Shown: positions 15,978 to 25,250, counted from the first letter of the stretch. The stretch: DNA of 64,000 nucleotides from Devosia sp. (GCF_025809055.1 NZ_CP075529.1:2839501-2903500), one strand, 5' to 3'. Notes: generated from the sequence alone by a model not told the origin. Numbers and translations are program-made.

Positions 15978-16645
15978 CAGTTGAGAGGCGCGGCCCCGTC
16001 CGAGCCGCCTCGCGCCATCTCATATTCGGTCATGGCAATCAGCGTCTCGGCGCGCGCTTCAAGGGTTGGCGCCTCAAGCAGGACCTGTTTTTCCGCCGCG
16101 CCATAGGGCGAGACCATGCAGCAGAAATTGACGAGGTCGGCCGTTCCGGTGGATTCGATCTCTTCCCAGTTGAGCTCGATATTGGCGTATTCGGCATAGT
16201 CACGCATCATCTTGACGAAGCGCGGGCGGTCCACCCGGTCTTCTCCGAAGTCACGCGTGAAGTCGCTGGAAAATTCCTCGGCGCTGATGGCGCATTGCCG
16301 ATAGGCGGTCATCACCGTCAATTCGTGCACGATGCGAAACCGCGTCACCCCTTCGAGGATGATGAAATAGCGGCCATCCCCGCTTTCCTCGAAATGCGTC
16401 AGGCGCCCAAGACATCCGATCCGCTGTAGCGGCGCCCGTCCCTTGGGACTTTCCTCGCTCGTGTCCTCGGGCTGGATCAACCCGATCAGCCGGTCGCCGC
16501 GCAGGGCCGCGTCCACCATTTCGACATAGCGCGGCTCGAAAACATTGAGCGGGCGATGCGAAAAGGGCAGCAGCAATGCGCCGCTCAGCGGAAACACGGG
16601 GACCGACTTGGGCAGATCAGCGGGACTGGCAGGACGCTTTGGCAT
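15977..16645 (-). CDS. LON-substrate-binding-domain protein
   Basis: 222 residues consisting of a lone Lon N-terminal domain: VFPLSGALLLPFSHRPLNVFEPRY near residue 15, then GCLGRLTHFEESGDGRYFIILEGVTRFRI. The AAA and protease domains of Lon are absent, so it is a stand-alone PUA-like protein of the COG2802 type, possibly a substrate adaptor. It is encoded in a minus-strand operon: CnoX-like thioredoxin, this gene (9-bp gap), then the Trm112-like gene. Confidence 0.88.
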   Translation of the reverse strand: MPKRPASPADLPKSVPVFPLSGALLLPFSHRPLNVFEPRYVEMVDAALRGDRLIGLIQPEDTSEESPKGRAPLQRIGCLGRLTHFEESGDGRYFIILEGVTRFRIVHELTVMTAYRQCAISAEEFSSDFTRDFGEDRVDRPRFVKMMRDYAEYANIELNWEEIESTGTADLVNFCCMVSPYGAAEKQVLLEAPTLEARAETLIAMTEYEMARGGSDGAAPLN

Positions 16646-16654
16646 GACGCTGGC

Positions 16655-17599
16655 TCAGGCGAACAGGGCGGCCGACAGCAGGCGCCGGCCCTTGAGTGTT
16701 GCCGGATCCTTGGGCCCCCAGGCCTCGAAGAATTCGAGCAGCTTCTTGCGGGCGGCATCCTCGTTCCAGTCCCGATCCTTCTTGAAGATGGTGACCAGTT
16801 CCTGCGCCGCCTCAAGGTGCTGCCCGGCAGCGTTGTACACCAGAGCCAGGTCGAACCGGGCCTGATGATCGTCCGGATTGGCGGCAAGCGCTGCTTGCAG
16901 CGTTGCGGCCTCCGAGAGGTCAGCCGCCTCATCCTGGAGCTTTATGGCATTGGCGACGGCAAGGTAGGCCTCGTCCGAGCGCTTGTCTTCGGGCACCATG
17001 TCGAGCGTGACCCGGGCCTGCTCGGTTTCGCCGGCCGAAAGATAAATGGAGGCGAGCCCCGTCAGGGCTTCGACATTGTCCGGGGCGTGCTGCAGCACCA
17101 TGCCGAAAATCTGTGCCGCCTGGCCCAGATCGCCGGCATCGCGGGCCTGCCCGGCAACCTTGAGCGCCTCGGCGATCTGGCTTTCGAGCGTTTCGCCCTC
17201 GGCGCCTTCACCAGCCGGGGCACCGGCGATCACGCGCTCGGCAAAGCGGCGCACTTCGCCCTCGGGCATGGCACCCATGAACCCATCCACGGGACGCCCG
17301 CCGGAGAAGGCAAAGACGGCAGGAATGGACTGGACGCCCAGTTGGCCGGCAATCTGGGGGTGCTCGTCGATATTGATCTTGACCAGCTTGATCTGTCCGG
17401 CCTTCTCGGTCACGACCTTTTCGATGGCCGGCCCGAGCTGGCGGCAGGGGCCGCACCAGGGCGCCCAGAAATCCACCAATACCGGCACGTCCTGGGATGC
17501 ATCGATCACATCGGTCTTGAAGCCGGCATCGCTGCCATCCTTGACGAGGCTGGCCGGGTTCGGAGCGGCGCCCGGGGCGCCGTTGAAGGATAGGGACAT
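16655..17599 (-). CDS. Thioredoxin-TPR co-chaperone (CnoX/YbbN-like)
   Basis: 314 residues from the ATG at 17599. An N-terminal thioredoxin domain has the active site WAPWCGPCRQL near residue 45, and about 190 residues of tetratricopeptide-like helices follow (for example FGMVLQHAPDNVEALTGLASIYLSAGE). This is the architecture of CnoX/YbbN, which holds oxidised or unfolded proteins and hands them to GroEL or DnaK. Here both Cys of CxxC are kept, so it can also act in thiol exchange. Longer frames reaching 17731 overlap the region before the tRNA and lack a plausible start. Confidence 0.88.
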   Translation of the reverse strand: MSLSFNGAPGAAPNPASLVKDGSDAGFKTDVIDASQDVPVLVDFWAPWCGPCRQLGPAIEKVVTEKAGQIKLVKINIDEHPQIAGQLGVQSIPAVFAFSGGRPVDGFMGAMPEGEVRRFAERVIAGAPAGEGAEGETLESQIAEALKVAGQARDAGDLGQAAQIFGMVLQHAPDNVEALTGLASIYLSAGETEQARVTLDMVPEDKRSDEAYLAVANAIKLQDEAADLSEAATLQAALAANPDDHQARFDLALVYNAAGQHLEAAQELVTIFKKDRDWNEDAARKKLLEFFEAWGPKDPATLKGRRLLSAALFA

Positions 17600-17794
17600 G
17601 GCAATGTGCTCTTCGGCTTGCGAATAGATGAAGCTTTCCGGCCCTTTTTGCGCCTGCCATCGCTTCACTGGCAAGCCCGTTTCCCACAGCATTGCGACAA
17701 GATGACGTTCGCGCGAAAATCTGGGTTGCAATCAGCCGGTCGATTGGGCATATAGGCCCGCGTCGCCGCACTTCCAAGTGCAGCTGACTGGAGC

Positions 17795-17869
17795 GCGGGT
17801 GTAGCTCAGGGGTAGAGCATAACCTTGCCAAGGTTAGGGTCGTGGGTTCGAATCCCATCGCCCGCTCCA
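17795..17869 (+). tRNA. tRNA-Gly (anticodon GCC)
   Basis: A complete cloverleaf: acceptor GCGGGTG pairs with CGCCCGC, D-arm GCTC...GAGC, anticodon arm AACCT-TGCCA-AGGTT with anticodon GCC, and T-arm GTGGG-TTCGAAT-CCCAT. The 3' CCA is encoded (17867-17869). Confidence 0.97.
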
Positions 17870-17897
17870 ATTTCCAAGGTATCGCAAGCCTTGGTGC

Positions 17898-17921
17898 AAA
17901 GGGTCCTTCGGGACCCTTTTT
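17898..17921 (+). terminator. Rho-independent terminator after tRNA-Gly
   Basis: Stem AAAGGGTCC / GGACCCTTT with a stable TTCG tetraloop, followed by TTTTG. It lies 28 bases past the tRNA end. Confidence 0.9.
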
Positions 17922-18022
17922 GTTTTCCGCTCGCATCAATGTCGTTGGCCAAGGCTCCCGCGCGGTGCAAACTCGTGGCGGGTCATGCCCAGTGCCCCGG
18001 GACGGCTGAGCAGAAAAGACAA

Positions 18023-18052
18023 GGGCCCGCCCGGCGCATGCCGGACAGGCCC
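18023..18052 (-). terminator. Terminator after kdgD
   Basis: Interrupted stem GGGCC...CCGGC-loop-GCCGG...GGCCC. On the minus strand it is followed by CTTGTCTTTTC. It lies about 30 bp past the kdgD stop. Confidence 0.65.
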
Positions 18053-18080
18053 GTTGCGGCAAGGGAGGTGCCGGAGGCGT

Positions 18081-18983
18081 TCAGGCGATGGTCTCGACCA
18101 GCGCCCTGAGTTCGGTCATTTCATCAGCGGTGAGATTGGTCAGGGGCGGACGCACCGGGCCGGCCTGCCGTCCGCGCGCCTCAAGCCCCGCCTTGATGAT
18201 CGAGACGGCGTAACCCTTCTTGCGGTTGCGCAGGGCGACGAGCGGGAAGAAGAAGTCCTTGAGGATACGATCGGTTGTGTCCTTCTCGCCGGCCCGCAGG
18301 GCCGAGTAGAAGGTTTGCGCCAACTCGGGCACGAAGTTGAAGACGGCAGACGAATAGGTGGTCACGCCGGCCGAAAAATAGGCTTGTGCATAGAGCTCAT
18401 GGGTCGGCATGCCGCCGATATAGACGAGGCGATCCCTAAGCCGTGTGGTGATCTCGATGACACGGTCAACTTCGCCATGGCCGTCCTTGAAGCCGATCAG
18501 GTTCGGGCAAGTGTCGGTCAGCCGCTGCAAACTGTCTGCGGTCAAAAGGCAATTGTCGCGATTATAGACAACCACCCCAATGCCGACCGAGTCGCAGACA
18601 GCCTTGACATGCGCCACCAGTCCTTCCTGCTCGGCATACATCAGGTAGGGCGGCAGCAGCAGGATGCCGTCGGCGCCGGCGCTCTCCGCGGCCCGGGCCA
18701 TCTCAATGGCGAGCGCGGTGCCATAGGCGGCGCCGCCAACAATGGGCGTGCGGCCGGCGCTGGCCTTGGCAACCCTGGTCGCATGGGCCACTTCCTGCGG
18801 CGTCAGTGAAAAAATCTCGCCCGTGCCGCCGGGTGCGAACAGGACGGCGGCGCCGAACCCATCCAGCCAGTCGATATGGGCCCGATAGGCGTCTTCGTCG
18901 AAGCTCAGATCCGGCTTGAAGGTGGTGATGGGGAAAGAAAGCAGGCCGCTGCCAAGGGCAGCCTTGAGCTCATTGGGGGTCAT
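18081..18983 (-). CDS. kdgD: 5-dehydro-4-deoxyglucarate dehydratase
   Basis: 300 residues from the ATG at 18983, which has AGGA upstream; a TTG at 19001 would add six residues. It belongs to the DapA/class I aldolase superfamily: GLLSFPITTF near the start, FAPGGTGEIFSLTPQE for the GTGE substrate loop, VYNRDN with the conserved Tyr, and the Schiff-base Lys in LIGFKDGHG. The NRDN and GFKDG forms fit KdgD, which converts 5-dehydro-4-deoxy-D-glucarate to 2-oxoglutarate semialdehyde in hexarate/hexuronate oxidation. It is last in the operon regulator-uxuA-kdgD. Confidence 0.88.
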   Translation of the reverse strand: MTPNELKAALGSGLLSFPITTFKPDLSFDEDAYRAHIDWLDGFGAAVLFAPGGTGEIFSLTPQEVAHATRVAKASAGRTPIVGGAAYGTALAIEMARAAESAGADGILLLPPYLMYAEQEGLVAHVKAVCDSVGIGVVVYNRDNCLLTADSLQRLTDTCPNLIGFKDGHGEVDRVIEITTRLRDRLVYIGGMPTHELYAQAYFSAGVTTYSSAVFNFVPELAQTFYSALRAGEKDTTDRILKDFFFPLVALRNRKKGYAVSIIKAGLEARGRQAGPVRPPLTNLTADEMTELRALVETIA

Positions 18984-19001
18984 CAGACTAGTCCTGGGCA
19001 A

Positions 19002-19976
19002 TTAGTAGGTGTTGAGGGCCTGCAGCAGCGCTGCGGTGTAGCCATAGCAGAACGCGAACGCGACACCCTGCGGATCGCGGCCGGAAATCGTGGGCACATG
19101 ATCGGGCATGATCATGTATTTGTAGCCCACTTCCTTATAGACCTTGAGCGAAGCGGCCATGTCCATGTCGCCTTCATCCGGGAAGGTCTCGGTGAAGGAC
19201 AGTTTCCCGCCGCGAATATTGCGGAAATGCAGGTTGAAGATCTTGTCGCGGCTGCCAAACCAGCGGATGACGTCTTCAATTTCAGCACGGGGATTGTCGA
19301 GCATTTCCCCGACCGTGCCCTGGCAGAAATTGAGGCCGTGATAGGGGTTTTCGCGCATCTGCACGAATTTTTTCAATCCCTCGACGGTGCCGAGGACGCG
19401 GGTGACCCCCTTGTAGCCGGGCGGGGTATAGGGATCGTGCGGGTGACAGGCCAGGCGAACCTTGTTGCTTTCGGCAACCGGAATCACGCGCTCGAGGAAA
19501 TAGTCGATGCGCTCCCAGTTCTCGTCCTCCGACAGCACACCGGCAAGGCCTGGCGCGGCGTTCTGGTCGGTCTGGTCCCAGCGGAAGGAGGCATTGAGCG
19601 AACCGCCGCGCCCGCGTTCATCAGGCGTCCGGGGAATGCCAATGAGGTTGAGATTGTACTTGGCGGCGGGAATGCCGGCGGCGGCGCAGTTCTCGATCAG
19701 CGTGCAGATCGCATCAATCTGCCGGTCGCGATCAGGTCCGGCCAGCAGGATGTCGGGATAAGTGGCCGTTTCAATGGGGCTCGAGGGCAGGGGCAGCTGG
19801 ATCATGTCGAGGACGAGGCCGAAGCTCTCGACCTTGTCCCGCAGTGCCTTGAGGTCATCGAGCGTCCAGGTGCCGAGCCTGGTATAGGGATCCTGGCAGA
19901 TATGCTTGATGCCAAGCTGCGACCAGACGCGATAATCGTCGTCCTCGCGCGCCTGAAGTTGGGTCCCTACATACAT
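19002..19976 (-). CDS. uxuA: Mannonate dehydratase-like protein (UxuA family)
   Basis: 324 residues of the TIM-barrel UxuA type (COG1312). Metal-site blocks are visible: ACHPHDP near residue 178, NFCQGTVGEM near 218, LHFRNIRGG near 251 and MIMPDHVPTI near 290. UxuA dehydrates D-mannonate to 2-keto-3-deoxygluconate. The protein is shorter than E. coli UxuA (about 394), as in a family branch common in soil alphaproteobacteria, so the exact sugar acid is uncertain. It lies between the regulator gene and kdgD, spaced 18 bp from the latter. Confidence 0.8.
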   Translation of the reverse strand: MYVGTQLQAREDDDYRVWSQLGIKHICQDPYTRLGTWTLDDLKALRDKVESFGLVLDMIQLPLPSSPIETATYPDILLAGPDRDRQIDAICTLIENCAAAGIPAAKYNLNLIGIPRTPDERGRGGSLNASFRWDQTDQNAAPGLAGVLSEDENWERIDYFLERVIPVAESNKVRLACHPHDPYTPPGYKGVTRVLGTVEGLKKFVQMRENPYHGLNFCQGTVGEMLDNPRAEIEDVIRWFGSRDKIFNLHFRNIRGGKLSFTETFPDEGDMDMAASLKVYKEVGYKYMIMPDHVPTISGRDPQGVAFAFCYGYTAALLQALNTY

Positions 19977-19995
19977 GTCGTCCTCCGAAGTTGAG

Positions 19996-20017
19996 ATATG
20001 ACATAATATGATTTTGG
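19996..20017. promoter_or_regulatory. Candidate operator before uxuA
   Basis: The stretch GATATGACATAATATGAT and following bases match 17 of 22 positions of the minus-strand sequence centred on 20812-20822 before the ABC operon. The shared core is C-R-TAATATGA, a near-palindrome around a central A. It lies just 5' of uxuA, between it and the regulator gene. Confidence 0.55.
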
Positions 20018-20035
20018 GGTGGTGTCGAGATATTG

Positions 20036-20746
20036 TTAGCGAGCGAGGCGTCGATAGCGCTTCTGGCTGCCGGTGAGATGATCGCGCATGGCCTGGCGCG
20101 CCGCATCCGGATCCTGTTCTGAAATGGCGTCGAGGATGCGCTCGTGCTCGTTGAGAACTTTTTGCAGATAGTCCCGGCTTTCCGCATCCGGCAGCGTCGG
20201 AAACTGGCCGCGAGGGATGGATCGGGAGCCGAACCGATGCAGGGTATCGAGGAAATGCCGGTTGTTGGCGGCCTTGGCGACGGCCTCGTGAAAGCTGAAA
20301 TCGGCATCGACCGTGGGTTCGCCCGCCTCGACACGGGTGGCCAGCAACTGGTTGGCGCTGCGGATATCGGCCTCCTGCTGGGCTGACCTGCGATAGGCGG
20401 CAATGGCGGCGGCTTCGGTCTCGACGGCGATACGAAATTCAATCATTTCAAGAGTTTGCGGGATACTCTGGACCTCGATGGGGGTAAGCGCGCGGACCGG
20501 GTCGAGGCCGGCCGAATCGGTGACGAACATGCCCTTGCCCTGCACCGGCGTAACCAGTCCGGCTGCGCGCAGCTCGGCGATCGCCTCGCGCACCACGGTT
20601 CGGCTGACTTCGAACTGTGCCTCGAGCTGGGGTTCGGTCGGCAGGCGACCGCCCACCTCAATGGCCCCGCTTTCGATCTGGCTTTTCAGCTCGTCGATCA
20701 CGGTCTGGGCCAGGCGCTGGCGACGGCGGGTGGGTAACTGTTCCAT
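20036..20746 (-). CDS. GntR-family regulator, FadR subfamily (FCD domain)
   Basis: 236 residues. An N-terminal winged helix (RLAQTVIDELKSQIESGAIEVGGRLPTEPQLEAQFEVSRTVVREAIAEL in GntR style, about residues 10-60) precedes an all-helical FCD ligand domain with metal-site Asp/His residues (DADFSFHEAVAKAANNRHFLDTLH and later MRDHLTGS). FadR-type regulators of uronate genes usually bind a sugar acid that releases DNA. It is divergent from the ABC operon and upstream of uxuA-kdgD, with related operators at both promoters. Confidence 0.9.
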   Translation of the reverse strand: MEQLPTRRRQRLAQTVIDELKSQIESGAIEVGGRLPTEPQLEAQFEVSRTVVREAIAELRAAGLVTPVQGKGMFVTDSAGLDPVRALTPIEVQSIPQTLEMIEFRIAVETEAAAIAAYRRSAQQEADIRSANQLLATRVEAGEPTVDADFSFHEAVAKAANNRHFLDTLHRFGSRSIPRGQFPTLPDAESRDYLQKVLNEHERILDAISEQDPDAARQAMRDHLTGSQKRYRRLAR

Positions 20747-20811
20747 GGTTTCGACCTGCTTTCCGCATCAGGAATGCCAACCCTATTGCATTCGGGCTGG
20801 AAAACTCATAG

Positions 20812-20846
20812 TCATATTACGACATACCAAGGACATCGCATGTCCT
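20812..20846. promoter_or_regulatory. Candidate operator region of the ABC transporter operon
   Basis: TCATATTACGA at 20812-20822 is the reverse complement of the core found before uxuA. Eight bases further, AGGACAT-CGC-ATGTCCT (20830-20846) is a separate perfect 7-bp inverted repeat. Both lie between the divergent regulator and ABC genes, 26-60 bp before the ATG at 20872. Confidence 0.55.
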
Positions 20847-20871
20847 CATGGTAGCGTGTGGAGGAATTTTT

Positions 20872-22473
20872 ATGAAGCATGTTTCGAAGGCGCTGCTGAT
20901 CGGCGCTGCACTGGCCGCGATGACGGCAATGGCGCCGGCCACATTCGCCGCCACGCCCAACGACCAGTTGATCATCGGTACGTCTCTGGCCCAGGTGCTT
21001 TCGCTCGATCCGCAGCAGGGTACAGAGGTCAAGACTCAGGAAATCCTGGCCAATACCTATGATCGCCTGGTTTCCTGGAGCGAAGCCGACGGCAATGCGA
21101 TCAAGGGCGAGCTCGCAGAAAGCTGGGATATCGACGACACCGGCATCACCTTCCATCTGCGCGATGCCACCTTTGCCTCGGGCAATCCGGTGACCGCGGC
21201 CGACGTGGTCTTCTCGCTCACGCGCCTGCTCAAGCTCGACCAATCGGCCGCTGCCGGTTTCAAGACTTTCGGCTATAATGGCGATACGATCGAGAGCCTC
21301 GTTTCGGCAGTGGACGACAAGACGTTCCGGATCGAATTGACCGATGCCGTCACCGCGCAATCGCTGCTCTACCGTCTGTCGAACGGTGTCGCCAGCGTGG
21401 TCGACAGCGTCGAAGTGCAGAAGCATGTGGTCAACAATGACTACGGCAATGAATGGCTGCGCACCAATACGGCCGGTTCGGGCCCCTATGTGCTCAGCCG
21501 CTGGACGCCCAACGATATTGTTATCCTCGAAGCCAATGCCCAGTTCTGGGGCGGCGAGCCGGCCATGCGCCGCGTCGTCTTCCGCCATGCGCCCGAAAGC
21601 CAGGCTGCGCGCCTGATGCTCGAGCGCGGTGATATCGATATCGCCAATGCGCTGACGGCGCCGGATGTGCGCACCTTTGACGGCAAGGACGGTTTTGCCA
21701 TCGACCAGGTCAAGACCGGCGGCTTCTACGTACTGGCGATGAATGCCGGCCATGAGGCACTGGCCAATCCACTGGTGCGCGAGGCGATTGCCTATTCCAT
21801 TGATTACCAGGGGATCGCCGAAACGGTTCTCGGTCCCTATGGGCGGGCGCGCAATGTGCCGGTGCCTGAGGACTGGGAGGGCGCCATTGCCAATCCGGAT
21901 TGGTCATTCCAGCCGGAAAAGGCAAAGGAACTGCTCTCCGAAGCTGGTTATCCCGATGGATTTGCGCTGACCATCAAGACCATCGCCCAGGCGCCGCGCG
22001 TGGATCTGGCAACCGCCATCCAGGCCAATCTTGCCGAGGTCGGTATCGATGTGAGCATCCAGCAGGGCAATGGTGCCGATATCGTGGCCGCTCACCGCGC
22101 GCGTGATTTCGACCTGCTGCTGCCCCAGAATGGTGCGGCCGAGCCCACGGCCCTTGGGGCGCTCGACAACTTCACCAACAATCCCGACAACTCACTCGAA
22201 GCCAACAATGCCGGCAACTTCGTCTGGCGTTCGGCTTGGGACATTACCGAGCTCAACAGCCTGCGGGCCGCAGCCAACCAGGAACGCGACCCGGCGAAGC
22301 GTCTCGAGATGGCGGTCGAATTGCAGGAAAAGTTCATCGCGGCCGTACCGGCGGTGCTGCCCATGTTCGAGCGGTTCGAGCCGGTGGTGGTCAGTGCGCG
22401 CGTGCAGGGCTATGACGGCCACCCCTGGTCCCTGACGCGACTGGACCAGATTACCAAGACCGACGGTAACTAA
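20872..22473 (+). CDS. ABC transporter substrate-binding protein, peptide/Opp family (SBP_bac_5)
   Basis: 533 residues from the ATG at 20872, preceded by GGAGGA. The signal peptide is MKHVSKALLIGAALAAM..., cut near ATFAA. The mature protein follows the DppA/OppA pattern: TYDRLVSWSEADGNAIKGELAESWDI and later FHLRDATFASGNPVTAADVVFSL. Although the family is named for peptides, members also bind oligosaccharides and glycosides. Because the divergent operon encodes uronate enzymes and related operators flank both, uptake of a uronate-containing sugar is a reasonable inference, not shown by the sequence. Confidence 0.9.
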   Translation: MKHVSKALLIGAALAAMTAMAPATFAATPNDQLIIGTSLAQVLSLDPQQGTEVKTQEILANTYDRLVSWSEADGNAIKGELAESWDIDDTGITFHLRDATFASGNPVTAADVVFSLTRLLKLDQSAAAGFKTFGYNGDTIESLVSAVDDKTFRIELTDAVTAQSLLYRLSNGVASVVDSVEVQKHVVNNDYGNEWLRTNTAGSGPYVLSRWTPNDIVILEANAQFWGGEPAMRRVVFRHAPESQAARLMLERGDIDIANALTAPDVRTFDGKDGFAIDQVKTGGFYVLAMNAGHEALANPLVREAIAYSIDYQGIAETVLGPYGRARNVPVPEDWEGAIANPDWSFQPEKAKELLSEAGYPDGFALTIKTIAQAPRVDLATAIQANLAEVGIDVSIQQGNGADIVAAHRARDFDLLLPQNGAAEPTALGALDNFTNNPDNSLEANNAGNFVWRSAWDITELNSLRAAANQERDPAKRLEMAVELQEKFIAAVPAVLPMFERFEPVVVSARVQGYDGHPWSLTRLDQITKTDGN

Positions 22474-22493
22474 ACCGGACCGAGTGACCGATC

Positions 22494-23522
22494 ATGAAGG
22501 AATTCACTTTCGTTGAGCTGGGCAAGCGTATCGGGCAATTGCTCGTCAGCCTGTTCTTCCTGCTCGTCGTCACCTTTGTGATCGGTCGCGTTCTGCCCAC
22601 GGATCCGGTTGGCGCCATCGTCGGTGAGCTTGCCGACCCGGCAACTTACCAGGCGATGCGCCAGCGGCTTGGGCTAGACCTGCCCGTCTATCAGCAGTTC
22701 TGGGTCTATCTGACCTCATTGCTGCAGGGGGACCTGGGCACGGCCATCCTCACCGGGAACCCGGTGATCAAGGATCTCAGCACGGCCTTCCCGGCCACGC
22801 TTGAACTGGCCACTCTCGCCATCATCCTCTCGACCGTGATCGGCGTGCCGCTGGGCATGACTGCGGCCTTCTTCCGCGACACCTGGTTCGACCAGTTTGC
22901 GCGGGTGATTTCCCTTGTCGGCCACTCCATCCCGGTGTTCTGGTTCGGCATTGTGGGCCTCGTGATTTTCTATGCCACGCTCAACTGGGTCGGCGGCCCG
23001 GGCCGGGTCGATATCTATCTCGAAGGCCTGGTCGAGCCCCGCACCGGGATGCTGCTGATCGACAGCCTGTTGGCCGGGGACACGGAAGTGTTCTGGAACG
23101 CGGTCAGCCACATCATCCTGCCGGCCTGCATCCTGGCCTACTCTGCCATGGCCTATATCACCCGCATGACCCGCAGCTTCACGCTGGAGCAGCTCAACCA
23201 GGACTATGTGGTGGCCGCACGCGCCAAGGGCGCGTCCAACTGGCGGATCGTCAGCGGGCACCTGTTGCCCAATATCGCGGTGCAACTCGTTACCGTCCTG
23301 GCCATTTCCTATGGCGGGCTGCTCGAAGGCGCGGTTGTCACCGAAGTGGTCTTCTCCTGGCCCGGCATCGGTCAGTACATGACCAATGCACTGATGATCG
23401 GCGACATGAATGCTGTCGTGGCCGGCACTCTCATCATCGGCTTTATCTTCATGCTGCTCAATTTCCTGTCGGACCTGGCCTATCTCGTGCTGGACCCGCG
23501 CACCCGCGAGGTGACCGCATGA
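22494..23522 (+). CDS. ABC transporter permease, DppB type
   Basis: 342 residues with about six membrane segments and the cytoplasmic EAA loop recognisable in DYVVAARAKGASNWRIVSGHLLPN near residue 240. The N-terminal signature LGLDLPVYQQFWVYL is typical of DppB/OppB. It starts 20 bp after the binding-protein gene and overlaps the next permease gene by four bases. It would form the inner-membrane channel with the DppC partner. Confidence 0.93.
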   Translation: MKEFTFVELGKRIGQLLVSLFFLLVVTFVIGRVLPTDPVGAIVGELADPATYQAMRQRLGLDLPVYQQFWVYLTSLLQGDLGTAILTGNPVIKDLSTAFPATLELATLAIILSTVIGVPLGMTAAFFRDTWFDQFARVISLVGHSIPVFWFGIVGLVIFYATLNWVGGPGRVDIYLEGLVEPRTGMLLIDSLLAGDTEVFWNAVSHIILPACILAYSAMAYITRMTRSFTLEQLNQDYVVAARAKGASNWRIVSGHLLPNIAVQLVTVLAISYGGLLEGAVVTEVVFSWPGIGQYMTNALMIGDMNAVVAGTLIIGFIFMLLNFLSDLAYLVLDPRTREVTA

Positions 23523-24421
23523 GCCTCCAGCAGTCCACAAGTCCGCGCGCCAATCCGGCACTGATGCTGTCCCGCGCCCGCCGCAGCCTCAATGGCGCGC
23601 TCGCCAAACTGGCGCGGGAGCCGGTCGGCATGTTCGGCCTTCTGGTGCTGAGCCTATTGGTCGTCGTGGCCATCTTCGCGCCGCTGATTGCTCCCTATAA
23701 TCCCGTGTCGCAGAACCTGAGCCAGGCGCTGCAGCCACCGAGCTGGGCGCATTGGGCGGGTACGGACGAGTTCGGTCGCGATATTCTCTCGCGCCTTATC
23801 TATGGCACCCGCATTACCATCCAGACGGTGCTGGCCGTTACCCTGATCGTCGGTCCCATCGGCATGCTGATCGGCATCGTTGCCGGCTTTGTCGGCGGGC
23901 GCACCGACGCCATCCTGATGCGGTTTACCGATATCGTGCTGTCCTTCCCCTCCCTGATCCTCGCCCTGGCCTTTGCCGCGGCGATGGGCGCGGGGCTCCA
24001 GACGGCCATCATCGCCATCTCGTTGACGGGTTGGCCGCCAATTGCCCGCCTGGCGCGTGCCGAAACGCTGATCGTGCGCAATACCGACTACGTTGCGGCC
24101 GCCCGGCTCTACGGCGCATCCCCCTTGCGCCTGCTGTTCCTCTATATCGCCCCAATGTGCATTCCCTCGGTCGTCGTCCGCCTGACGCTGAACATGGCCG
24201 GGATCATCCTTACGGCGGCCGCGCTGGGATTTCTCGGCCTGGGCGCGCAGCCGCCAACGCCCGAATGGGGGGCCATGATCTCGAGCGGGCGCCAGTTCAT
24301 GCTCGACAACTGGTGGGTCGCGGTCATGCCTGGCATCGCCATCCTGCTCACCAGCCTGGCCTTCAACCTGGTCGGCGACGCCTTGCGCGACATTCTGGAT
24401 CCACGCCATGCCCGCTCCTGA
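23519..24421 (+). CDS. ABC transporter permease, DppC type
   Basis: 300 residues. The OppC N-terminal segment is present (REPVGMFGLLVLSLLVVVAIFAPLIAPYNP), as is HWAGTDEFGRDILSRLIYGTR, the DppC hallmark, and the EAA loop NTDYVAAARLYGASPLRLLF. It overlaps the DppB-type gene by four bases and the first ATPase gene by 14, so the operon is tightly coupled. Confidence 0.93.
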   Translation: MSLQQSTSPRANPALMLSRARRSLNGALAKLAREPVGMFGLLVLSLLVVVAIFAPLIAPYNPVSQNLSQALQPPSWAHWAGTDEFGRDILSRLIYGTRITIQTVLAVTLIVGPIGMLIGIVAGFVGGRTDAILMRFTDIVLSFPSLILALAFAAAMGAGLQTAIIAISLTGWPPIARLARAETLIVRNTDYVAAARLYGASPLRLLFLYIAPMCIPSVVVRLTLNMAGIILTAAALGFLGLGAQPPTPEWGAMISSGRQFMLDNWWVAVMPGIAILLTSLAFNLVGDALRDILDPRHARS

Positions 24422-25250
24422 GACCGTTCTGACCGTTCGCAACCTCTCGGTCCGCTTCGGGCGCTCCGCCCTCCGCGCCGTCGACGGCGTCAGCCTGGAT
24501 CTGGGCACCGAGCGACTTGGCATTGTCGGGGAGTCAGGGTCGGGCAAATCCACGCTGGGCCGGGCCATCATGCGCCTGTTGCCGGCCGCTGCCACAGTCG
24601 CGGCCGATCAACTCGATTTCGACGGCGTGCCGTTGCTCTCCCGGTCGGAGCGCGACATGCGCGGCCTGCGCGGCAATCGCATGGCGCTGATCATGCAGGA
24701 CCCGCGCTATTCGCTGAACCCGGTGCTGCCGGTGGGCAAGCAGGTGGCCGAGGCGGCCCTGTTGCACCAGAAGGTGGACCGCAAGCAGGCCCATGTCCTG
24801 GCGGCCGACATGCTGGCGCGGGTGCGCATTGCCGATGTCGAGCGGGTCATGCGCCTCTATCCGCATCAGATTTCCGGCGGCATGGGCCAGCGGGTGATGA
24901 TTGCCATGATGCTGCTGGCCAAGCCCCGCCTGGTTGTTGCAGACGAACCCACCTCGGCGCTCGATGTCAGCGTGCGCGGCGAAGTGCTGCGGCTGCTCGA
25001 CGGGCTGGTGCGCGAGAACAATTCGGGGCTGATGCTGATCAGCCATGACATAAGAATGGTCGCCGCCTTCTGTCAGCGCATTCTGGTCATGTACAAGGGC
25101 CGCGTGGTCGAGACGCTCACCCGGCTGGATGAGGCACAACACCCCTATACCCGCGGACTGATCGCGGCCATGCCCGACCCGCGCAATCCCGTGCAGCGCC
25201 TGCAGACGCTCGATCGGGCCGTGATCGATGCGGCGGAGGTGCGGGCATGA
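24408..25250 (+). CDS. ABC transporter ATPase, DppD type
   Basis: 280 residues: Walker A GESGSGKSTLG near 42-52, the signature region QISGGMGQRVMIAMML near 155, and Walker B LVVADEPTSALD. The signature is SGGMGQR rather than SGGQRQR, which is usual for DppD. It overlaps the permease gene and the second ATPase gene (ATGA), and forms a heterodimer with it. The short C-terminus contains the oligopeptide-transporter tail HPYTRGLIAAMPDP. Confidence 0.93.
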   Translation: MPAPETVLTVRNLSVRFGRSALRAVDGVSLDLGTERLGIVGESGSGKSTLGRAIMRLLPAAATVAADQLDFDGVPLLSRSERDMRGLRGNRMALIMQDPRYSLNPVLPVGKQVAEAALLHQKVDRKQAHVLAADMLARVRIADVERVMRLYPHQISGGMGQRVMIAMMLLAKPRLVVADEPTSALDVSVRGEVLRLLDGLVRENNSGLMLISHDIRMVAAFCQRILVMYKGRVVETLTRLDEAQHPYTRGLIAAMPDPRNPVQRLQTLDRAVIDAAEVRA

